This document shows positions 1 to 4,366 of a DNA stretch of 5,393 nt, piece by piece (the stretch's first letter is position 1; the number at the start of each line of letters is the position of its first letter). This DNA is from JAVBKA01 sp031546715. Its GTDB lineage: Bacteria > Bacillota > Clostridia > Oscillospirales > UBA929. The DNA is taken from assembly GCA_031546715.1 (NCBI GenBank), contig JAVBKA010000220.1, forward strand, positions 1 through 5,393, given 5' to 3'. Position numbers and translations under genes: made by a program. The notes under the pieces were generated by a model. The model was not told the DNA's origin, searched no databases, and was given only the letters and a program-made list of their open reading frames with translations.

Positions 1-1192
1 GTGCGGTTTCAGCGTGCCAGGAGTTCATTTGAGCGTTAATATTTGTGGTCAGATTACTGCTCCAAGTTGGACGAATGTTGTGATTCCAAATGCCCTGTAG
101 GTTTGCAGGCTGGCTGCCCGGTGCTGACGAACCCATGAGAAGATATCGTCCGTACTGGAACATAAGAGCAGGCAAAAATCCGCTGTCTTTCCCCTCCCCC
201 ATGTCCTTTAACAGCTCAGGTACAGTTTTCCCCTCATCCTCTGCAAGGTTTACAGACACACGGTCAAAAACATCTCTGTGATGTCTAACATGGTTCTCCC
301 GCAAGACTTTGTATCCTATCTCCCTAGCCTTAGCAATGCGTTTCGCGCATATTTCCGTCAAGTTCATGTCCTGTGCAGGAGGCACATCGAAGCTAATAAA
401 GCTGGTGGCGGCGGCGATATATATAACCGCCTCGTCTGCCTCTGTCAGCACAAGCTTATTTCCGACTTGCTCGAGGCTGCCACCTTGATGCACAATCGTC
501 ACCTGCGCCGCAAAGCAAATAGTAGCCTTTGAATCATCATAAACCACAGGCTTCTCCGCTCGGACATAATTCGGTTCAACTCTGCTTGGGCATCGACCCG
601 ACATTGTTATAGTATCTGCGGCGGCTGAGCAACTGTGCCGAATATCGCTGTCAAGCAATGCGGTAAAGCCTACACAGCCTTTGCGGTCAGCCGAAAGCTT
701 CAAAGCTATCACTTGGTTTTCTGTGCTGACAAAGGCTTCTCGGTTATGACTGACAAAATCCTGCCGAAAATCGCTTTTATCACGCTGATAGTCCAGGCTA
801 AACAAGCCTTCGTTAAGGCAAAGTTCACGCTTGTATAAGCGGTGAGTACCTGAATTGGTAAATTTTAAGAACAAATCAGCAAGACAAAGATACGACTCCG
901 ACCAATCGCCCTCCATATTAGTGTCTATGTACCTTTTCGCTTCTGCATATTGCTGATTTCTTATAACAGAGCGTACATGGTCAAACATTTCAGGCGTGTT
1001 TCGCCTTTCGTCTTGCTTAACCCACCCAGACCAAACCGTGTCCTCATTAAGCTGAATACGCTCAGTATCCAACCCTCCATATAGCATTGCGCCCAATTTT
1101 CCATTACCAATAGGCAACGCTTCCTCCCAATACAACCCAGGCGAATCGTACCTCATAACGCAATTTTGTTGCTTATTTTCAAAATTATCCAT
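1..1192 (-). CDS. GH95 family alpha-L-fucosidase, N-terminal half (partial, runs off left edge)
   Basis: Glycoside hydrolase family 95 members remove alpha-1,2-linked L-fucose (some act on L-galactose) by an inverting mechanism. The 397 residues seen are open throughout. Hallmarks in order: WEEALPIGNGKLGAM (22-36), IQLNEDTVWSG (46-56), SYLCLADLFLKF (100-111, equivalent to the usual YxPLGDLxLxF), then GRYLLMGSSAPG (348-359), QPANLQGIWN (361-370) and TTNINAQMN (382-390). N384 and N386 in NIN match the water-positioning asparagines described for this family. Residues up to about 270 would be the N-terminal beta-sandwich domain, and the (alpha/alpha)6 barrel begins near 300. The general acid and the rest of the barrel lie beyond the window; family members usually have about 750-800 residues. 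The start at 1192 is set by GGGAGG six bases upstream; M13 (1156) is an alternative without such a site. The N-terminus is hydrophilic with no signal peptide, so it is probably cytoplasmic and acts on imported oligosaccharides. It lies downstream of a co-oriented URO-D-family gene. Confidence 0.92.
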   Translation of the reverse strand, partial: MDNFENKQQNCVMRYDSPGLYWEEALPIGNGKLGAMLYGGLDTERIQLNEDTVWSGWVKQDERRNTPEMFDHVRSVIRNQQYAEAKRYIDTNMEGDWSESYLCLADLFLKFTNSGTHRLYKRELCLNEGLFSLDYQRDKSDFRQDFVSHNREAFVSTENQVIALKLSADRKGCVGFTALLDSDIRHSCSAAADTITMSGRCPSRVEPNYVRAEKPVVYDDSKATICFAAQVTIVHQGGSLEQVGNKLVLTEADEAVIYIAAATSFISFDVPPAQDMNLTEICAKRIAKAREIGYKVLRENHVRHHRDVFDRVSVNLAEDEGKTVPELLKDMGEGKDSGFLPALMFQYGRYLLMGSSAPGSQPANLQGIWNHNIRPTWSSNLTTNINAQMNSWHAETA

Positions 1193-1198
1193 AGCCAA

Positions 1199-1204
1199 CC
1201 TCCC
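1199..1204 (-). promoter_or_regulatory. Shine-Dalgarno site of the GH95 gene
   Basis: Read on the minus strand this is GGGAGG, a near-perfect anti-16S match, followed by six bases and then ATG at 1192. It fixes the GH95 start and argues against the internal ATG at 1156. Confidence 0.8.
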
Positions 1205-1222
1205 GCAAATTGAACTTGATAT

Positions 1223-1251
1223 AGTGTATCACAGGGCTTGCTGATAGGCAA
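1223..1251 (-). promoter_or_regulatory. Putative sigma-70/sigma-A promoter of the GH95 gene
   Basis: On the minus strand, -35 TTGCCT (1246-1251) and -10 TACACT (1223-1228) are separated by exactly 17 bases. Transcription would start near 1216, giving a leader of about 24 bases that holds the GGGAGG ribosome site. It lies just downstream of the 13-bp inverted repeat, so the fucosidase may be transcribed separately from the URO-D-family gene. This is consensus matching by eye only. Confidence 0.5.
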
Positions 1252-1256
1252 GACTG

Positions 1257-1293
1257 AAGCGTCTGACCAAGCGAAAATGATGGTCAGACGCTT
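1257..1293 (-). terminator. Perfect 13-bp inverted repeat between the URO-D-family and GH95 genes; possible terminator
   Basis: Arms 1257-1269 and 1281-1293 are fully complementary around an 11-base loop. The hairpin lies 46 bases past the stop codon of the upstream URO-D-family gene and just before the GH95 promoter, where an intrinsic terminator or transcript-stabilising stem would be expected. No clean U-tract follows on either strand (CAGTCTTG on the minus strand), so it could instead be a processing or stabilising stem, or an operator near the GH95 promoter. Confidence 0.5.
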
Positions 1294-1338
1294 GGCGGGA
1301 AAAGTTACGCCGCTAGTCGAATATGTTAGCAAACAGTC

Positions 1339-2481
1339 TTATGTTACACGTCTCAAGCGTTCGCAGTAGTACTGAACATTGCTGAATTTTGCGTCAGGCG
1401 CGATTCTGTGGTCAGGGCAAGGAATATACCCGCCAAGCTCGATTAACGGTCTTAACCTTTCAATTTCAGCGTCAATTGCTTTATAGTCCATGGAAAAAAC
1501 TGTCTTGTTCATACCGCCTACCCCGCGGATTTGCTTGCCGTATTTCTCTCTCCACGGTTTGATGCTGGCTTCCCATGTGCCGACCTCAATTGGAAACATG
1601 GTATTTACGCCATTTTCCAGCCAAGTTGGGATTAAGCTGTCAATCCAGCCGTCGCAGTCAACCGACACAATGTCGATGTTGTACTTTGACAATAGGTCAG
1701 TAGTTTTCTTGTAGTACGGTCCAACCACCTCTCGAAACATGTCAGGCGTGACTAGTGGACCGTTTTTGAAGCAAATATCTTCCCAATAATGAGCAAAGTC
1801 GAATTTTGCACCTGTCTCAAGCATGGTTTTGACGCAATTATAACTTAGTCCCGCAAGGGTATCAACAACCTCGAGATATAGCTCCTCATCATCGCAGTAG
1901 AGATAACTCAATTGCTCCACGCCTAACAGATTCCGCATTGTACCAATCAGTGAGCCGCAGTGCAATCCCAGCGGTTGCTGGCGCGCGGAATCGTCTGCAA
2001 GAGCTTTCATACTCTCAAAATTAATCCGTTTCGAGTCCCATTGAAGCCTTGGCAAATAGTGTTCCTCCCAAGACTTGCGGTCAATTAGTGTAGTGCCAAT
2101 TTCTGATGGAATTGAAACAGTGCCAGGCTTTTCCAACACAATTAATCCTGCACTATCCCTCACAATACGGCTACCATCAGGACGGGTTTCCAAAACCTCT
2201 GGTTCAAATGCCGGAAACAGGTCAACCTGTGCTCCTACAACCGAAAACCAGTTGAAATCGAAGCCAAGCTTGCGCATTATTGATTTGTCGCCATCTCCGT
2301 TGTCGCGTGTCTTAATGTAATCCTCGGCTTCCTGTGTGGTTATATGCCCCTCGCTAGCCCATTTTTTTACGGTTTCCTTCCAGTAGGCGAACGCTACAAT
2401 CGGCATCCTTTCATAATGCTGATACCTAAGAATCGCCAAAGCATTTTCTCTATTTGTCAAAGTATAACTCATTCCTCTCAT
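1339..2481 (-). CDS. Uroporphyrinogen decarboxylase (URO-D)/MtaA-like family protein
   Basis: A 380-residue member of the URO-D superfamily, which includes haem-pathway uroporphyrinogen decarboxylases and cobalamin- or corrinoid-dependent methyltransferases of the MtaA/CmuA type. Family features seen: the opening TNRENALAILRY (9-20), ERMPIVAFAYW (24-34), HCGSL (174-178), YWEDICFKNGPLVTPDMF (232-249), VSVDCDGW (272-279), a barrel-type IRGVGG (318-323) and GGYIPCPDHRIAPD (350-363). C276 and C355, with D275 or H358, sit where methyltransferase members bind catalytic zinc. This points to a methyl- or alkyl-transfer role rather than haem synthesis, but the substrate is unknown. Such proteins often accompany carbohydrate genes in clostridia, and here a GH95 fucosidase follows after 146 bases. 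The start is uncertain: ATG 2481 has no clear ribosome site, while GAGAGGA directly abuts the second ATG (2472). No transmembrane segment is visible; it is probably cytoplasmic. Confidence 0.85.
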   Translation of the reverse strand: MRGMSYTLTNRENALAILRYQHYERMPIVAFAYWKETVKKWASEGHITTQEAEDYIKTRDNGDGDKSIMRKLGFDFNWFSVVGAQVDLFPAFEPEVLETRPDGSRIVRDSAGLIVLEKPGTVSIPSEIGTTLIDRKSWEEHYLPRLQWDSKRINFESMKALADDSARQQPLGLHCGSLIGTMRNLLGVEQLSYLYCDDEELYLEVVDTLAGLSYNCVKTMLETGAKFDFAHYWEDICFKNGPLVTPDMFREVVGPYYKKTTDLLSKYNIDIVSVDCDGWIDSLIPTWLENGVNTMFPIEVGTWEASIKPWREKYGKQIRGVGGMNKTVFSMDYKAIDAEIERLRPLIELGGYIPCPDHRIAPDAKFSNVQYYCERLRRVT

Positions 2482-2497
2482 TCATTTACTCAATGAA

Positions 2498-2526
2498 ATA
2501 CTACACCTTTACGTTGCCTTTGTAAA
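2498..2526 (-). promoter_or_regulatory. Putative promoter of the URO-D-family gene
   Basis: Minus-strand -35 TTTACA (2521-2526) and -10 TAGTAT (2498-2503) with a 17-base spacer. The predicted transcript start near 2490 leaves a very short leader (about 10-18 bases) before the candidate start codons, in line with the poorly placed ribosome site. The -35 element overlaps a CG-centred operator-like palindrome. Confidence 0.5.
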
Positions 2527-2549
2527 TCGTTTTCTTCAAAACGTTTTCG
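2522..2549 (-). promoter_or_regulatory. Two LacI-family/cre-like operator sequences
   Basis: A perfect 10-bp palindrome AAAACGTTTT (2538-2547) lies just upstream of the -35 box. A second, imperfect CG-centred element (minus strand AGAAAACGATTTAC, 2522-2535) overlaps it, with centres 14 bp apart. Central-CG palindromes with A/T arms are typical of LacI/GalR regulators, including CcpA cre sites. On the minus strand, the 14-mer around the first centre matches 9 of the 11 defined positions of the cre pattern TGWAANCGNTNWCA. This suggests sugar-dependent or catabolite control of the URO-D-GH95 pair. No regulator gene is in the window. Confidence 0.45.
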
Positions 2550-2649
2550 CAAATCTGTTTTGTATGGAAAATGCGGATTTTTCGGTGAAAACTGACTTCA
2601 TATGTTAGGGTTTGCGATGCGAAACGAACCGAAACTTTAGTAAAACGTA

Positions 2650-2681
2650 GGAGCATGTTGAGATTTATCTCAACATGCTCC
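2650..2681 (-). terminator. Perfect 14-bp stem with TTTA loop; probable terminator
   Basis: Arms 2650-2663 and 2668-2681 are exactly complementary around a four-base loop, a very stable hairpin. On the minus strand it lies about 40 bases beyond the CCA end of the ssrA/tRNA-like fragment and is followed by TACGTTTTAC, a weak U-tract. It may be the original terminator of that RNA gene, or insulate the downstream URO-D promoter from transcription entering from the right. Confidence 0.5.
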
Positions 2682-2721
2682 CTGCATTTATGATGCGACA
2701 TAATAAAAATGAGGCTTCTTT

Positions 2722-2745
2722 TGGTGGAGGCGAGGGGAGTTGAAC
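2722..2745 (-). other. 3'-end fragment of ssrA (tmRNA) or tRNA-Ala; putative integration attachment site
   Basis: Read on the minus strand, 24 bases form the 3' end of a tRNA-like RNA: G53, T-loop TTCAACT (fits TTCRANY), T-stem half CCCCT, acceptor half CGCCTCC, discriminator A and CCA. The acceptor half would pair with the GGGGGCG start common in tmRNAs, with a G-U pair at 3-70, the alanine identity element that marks tmRNA and tRNA-Ala. The bases preceding G53 (ATCCCA) do not form the 5' T-stem, so the gene is truncated at the T-loop. Tyrosine integrases using ssrA or tRNA genes leave such copies at the far end of the element. By orientation, the intact gene and the element would lie to the right (higher coordinates) and native chromosome to the left. 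tmRNA is favoured over tRNA-Ala from the T-loop sequence, but not firmly. Confidence 0.65.
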
Positions 2746-3017
2746 TGGGATAAAATGAGTATATATGCAACTTTTTAATGATAAACCGTCTAATTTATAA
2801 AATTTTGTTATGATATTCAGTATAATACGTATATCTTGTCTACTGTGTTTTATGGTGTTTTGAGGTTGCAAGCCTACTAAATGTCTACTGGGCTGGATTC
2901 CCGATTGGAATCGTGAAACTCGCTCCCCTCGTGTCTACCGCAGCAGGCTTCGAATAGACGATAGTATACACTGGAGAGTGGGTTTGGGGCGAAATCACAA
3001 AGTTGCGACACCCCTCG
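2746..3017. other. Non-coding junction segment with short TGTCTAC repeats
   Basis: I see no convincing gene here. Open frames on the minus strand lack ribosome sites and resemble no family I know. The segment holds three copies of TGTCTAC (2837-2843, 2882-2888, 2932-2938), two of them extending to TGTCTACTG, and a GTGTTTT pair 10 bp apart (2845-2851, 2855-2861). The part 2746-2830 is very AT-rich. Next to a putative attachment site, these could be recombinase arm-binding sites or debris of a lost element gene. Confidence 0.35.
2837..2938 (+). repeat. Three spaced direct repeats TGTCTAC(T/C)G
   Basis: Copies at 2837-2845 and 2882-2890 are identical over nine bases (TGTCTACTG); the third at 2932-2940 differs at one position. 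Starts are 45 and 50 bp apart, close to whole numbers of helical turns. The placement about 90-200 bp inside the putative attachment site suggests recombinase or excisionase binding, but no protein here supports that directly. Confidence 0.4.
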
Positions 3018-3116
3018 TTATTGCTTGAACTGATGGTTGTTTTTGAGGAACTCCTCGAAATCTTCAAAGCTAATTTTGTCAATATGCTCGTGCCGTTCAA
3101 CTGTGTAATCACCCAC
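3018..3116 (-). CDS. Small ORF, 32 codons, unknown function
   Basis: GTG (3116) to TAA (3018-3020) gives a short acidic, protein-like sequence containing VERHEHIDKISF (6-17) and EDFEEFLKNN (18-27). It starts directly after the TAG of the decayed antitoxin-like gene and is in the same frame as that gene's second part. It could be an independent small gene, the C-terminal extension of the antitoxin-like gene past a nonsense codon, or the remnant of a following gene. AGGTGG overlaps the start too closely to act as its ribosome site. I do not recognise a family. Confidence 0.3.
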   Translation of the reverse strand: MGDYTVERHEHIDKISFEDFEEFLKNNHQFKQ

Positions 3117-3279
3117 CTAAACTGTATGCTTCTCGACTAGCTCAGAAATGGTCTTTTCTACCATTCTGTCATTTCCGGCGCACTGTCTAATGCGATCTTC
3201 ATCTAAATTTGTTAGCGGCATGCTTTCCATTAGCCATAGTGCCATTAACCTGCTCAATTAATTTTTCGAGATTTTTTAC
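3117..3279 (-). pseudogene. Decayed VbhA-like antitoxin gene (frameshifted, start lost)
   Basis: Two minus-strand frames join into a protein like VbhA-family antitoxins, which bind Fic-domain AMP-transferase toxins and block their active site. The first frame (3279-3232) ends LIEQVNGTMA; the second (3230-3120) begins MESMPLTNLDEDRIR and ends VEKHTV before TAG (3117-3119). Joining by omission of one base (A3231) gives VNGTMA-MESMPLT, close to the VNGxMAMEGMPLT pattern I recall for the family. A ribosome-site-like AGAGG (3287-3291) lies at normal distance, but the codon at the expected start is GTA, not ATG/GTG/TTG. Two defects suggest a pseudogene. A shorter product from ATG 3246 (second frame) remains possible. 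No Fic toxin is visible downstream. The family call rests on remembered motifs and is moderate. Confidence 0.5.
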
Positions 3280-3297
3280 AGTTACTACCTCTTAAGT

Positions 3298-3327
3298 ATT
3301 ATATCACTTGTTTCAGAGACTTTGCAA
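3298..3327 (-). promoter_or_regulatory. Strong minus-strand promoter of the antitoxin-like pseudogene
   Basis: Minus-strand -35 TTGCAA (3322-3327) and a perfect -10 TATAAT (3298-3303), spacer 18 bases, lead straight into the AGAGG ribosome-like site. It fits a toxin-antitoxin operon promoter and diverges from the promoter of the TOTE locus. Confidence 0.6.
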
Positions 3328-3330
3328 AGT
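3319..3330. promoter_or_regulatory. 12-bp perfect palindrome ACTTTGCAAAGT over the -35 box; possible operator
   Basis: The dyad contains the -35 hexamer of the minus-strand promoter and lies about 23 bp from the -35 box of the divergent TOTE promoter. This is the usual position for a repressor or antitoxin operator. No binding protein can be assigned. Confidence 0.4.
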
Positions 3331-3352
3331 TTATTATTATTAGTTCTCTCAA

Positions 3353-3381
3353 TTTACAAATGAACTCTAATGCGATATACT
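3353..3381 (+). promoter_or_regulatory. Promoter of the TOTE primase-helicase locus
   Basis: -35 TTTACA (3353-3358) and -10 TATACT (3376-3381), each one base off consensus, with the optimal 17-base spacer. Transcription would start near 3388, leaving a leader of about 30 bases that contains GGAG at 3399-3402. This supports expression of the downstream gene as the first of its unit. Confidence 0.65.
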
Positions 3382-3419
3382 GTTTATAGTTTGTGTACGG
3401 AGATTGTTAAATTACGCTC

Positions 3420-4337
3420 GTGGAAGTGAATGCTTTGACAGATATATCAAGTATTTTAGAAGAAAATGAAAGTCTTAGACAAGAAAACAAACTTCTTTTG
3501 GAAGAAAATTTTCGGCTAAAGTCTCTTATCACCCATAAGCCGTTAGATATCACTTTGGAAGGCTCTGTGCCACAGCCCGAACCTTTGATTGAGACAGATA
3601 AGACTTTATTCAATAAATACAGCTCATCAGAGGACAAAATTAATCTGTTTATGTCTTTGTTTCAAGGTCGGCAAGATGTTTATGCTAGGCGCTGGGAGAA
3701 CAAAGCAAAAGAAACCGCCGGATACAGCCCGACATGTGCCAATGAATGGAAACGAGGAGTTTGTCAAAAACCAAAAATTAAGTGTAATGCATGTAAGGCC
3801 CGAGAATATCTGCCAGTGACTGCAAGTGTGGTATCTGCACATTTATCAGGAAATATTGTAATGGGTGTATACCCATTGCTTGAAGATGAAGCCTGTTATT
3901 TTCTGGTGATTGATTTTGACAAAAGCAAATGGCAAGATGACATTTCTGCTTTTCGCGAAAGCTGTGCCCAGTTAAATGTTAACTTCGCAGTTGAACGTTC
4001 GCGTTCAGGAAATGGGGCTCATGTCTGGTTTTTCTTTGATGAAGCAGTTACTGCTTTCATTGCAAGAAAATTTGCAAGCATTTTACTCACTGCTGCAATC
4101 GAAAAACTTGTAAAAATCGGGTTTGATTCGTATGATAGACTTTTGCCAAATCAAGATACAATGCCACAGGGTGGTCTTGGGAACTTAATTGCACTTCCGT
4201 TACAAAAAGAAGCCCGCAAGAACGACAATAGTGTATTTATCGACGAAAAATTTGAACCTTTTCCTGACCAATGGGCGTTTCTGTCTTCTATCAAGAAAAC
4301 TTCTCTTGAACAAATAGAAACAATAACTAATGAATAA
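3420..4337 (+). CDS. TOTE conflict system archaeo-eukaryotic primase part (N-terminal half of a frameshifted primase-helicase)
   Basis: The 305 residues match the N-terminal half of TOTE-type primase-helicase proteins. Parts in order: a leucine-rich coiled coil (about 8-37); a four-cysteine zinc cluster C106, C115, C122, C125 (CX8CX6CX2C); and an archaeo-eukaryotic primase domain with metal-binding DFD (165-167), the S/GxH-type motif GNGAHVW (197-203) with H201, and DSYDRLLPNQDTMPQGG (236-252). The closing FPDQWAFLSSIKK (281-293) is typical of the point where relatives continue into a helicase. Such systems are regarded as anti-phage or anti-element defences; the primase is predicted to synthesise primers or short nucleic acid. 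The start is unclear: GTG 3420 and GTG 3426 are about 17 and 23 bases from GGAG (3399-3402), while in-frame ATT 3411 has ideal eight-base spacing; TAA at 3408 bounds the frame. The gene stops at TAA 4335, in mid-protein relative to the family. Confidence 0.88.
   Translation: MEVNALTDISSILEENESLRQENKLLLEENFRLKSLITHKPLDITLEGSVPQPEPLIETDKTLFNKYSSSEDKINLFMSLFQGRQDVYARRWENKAKETAGYSPTCANEWKRGVCQKPKIKCNACKAREYLPVTASVVSAHLSGNIVMGVYPLLEDEACYFLVIDFDKSKWQDDISAFRESCAQLNVNFAVERSRSGNGAHVWFFFDEAVTAFIARKFASILLTAAIEKLVKIGFDSYDRLLPNQDTMPQGGLGNLIALPLQKEARKNDNSVFIDEKFEPFPDQWAFLSSIKKTSLEQIETITNE
4331..4337 (+). other. -1 frame junction between the primase and helicase halves
   Basis: The primase frame ends at TAA (4335-4337) and the helicase frame is closed by TGA (4331-4333), so the frame change must fall between them. 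Codons from 4334 in the helicase frame read ISSSKELGALRMDDE, which continues the family sequence directly from the last primase residues TNE. One extra base here, for example A in the AA run (4333-4334), would restore one continuous protein. No X XXY YYZ slippery heptamer is present. Confidence 0.75.
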
Positions 4338-4366
4338 GCTCATCAAAAGAACTCGGTGCATTAAGA

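Noticed and set aside
90..838. Plus-strand open frames at 90-281, 278-532 and 635-838
   Set aside because: They lie opposite the GH95 reading frame, which has clear family motifs over its full visible length; they look like nothing known.
1490..2320. Plus-strand open frames at 1490-1714 and 2075-2320
   Set aside because: Antisense shadows of the URO-D-family gene, without ribosome sites or family resemblance.
2821..2826. Perfect TATAAT on the plus strand
   Set aside because: No acceptable -35 element at normal spacing and no gene follows on that strand; the area is AT-rich.
2501..2871. Minus-strand open frames at 2501-2770 and 2665-2871
   Set aside because: They run through the ssrA-like fragment; the first also crosses the 14-bp hairpin and the URO-D promoter region. 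Their composition is not protein-like.
2731..2931. 9-bp inverted repeat CGAGGGGAG (2731-2739 and 2923-2931)
   Set aside because: Too short to separate from chance; one copy is explained by the tRNA-like T-stem.
2885..3112. 75-codon minus-strand frame starting GTG 3112
   Set aside because: It overlaps the more protein-like 32-codon frame in another phase and resembles no family; the start signal is ambiguous.
3186..3376. 11-bp direct repeat TCTAATGCGAT at 3186-3196 and 3366-3376
   Set aside because: A match of this length is expected a few times by chance in a window this size, and one copy is inside coding debris.
4318..4340. Programmed -1 ribosomal frameshift signal at the primase-helicase junction
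   Set aside because: No slippery heptamer in the permitted interval and no obvious downstream stem; an indel is simpler, though recoding is not excluded.
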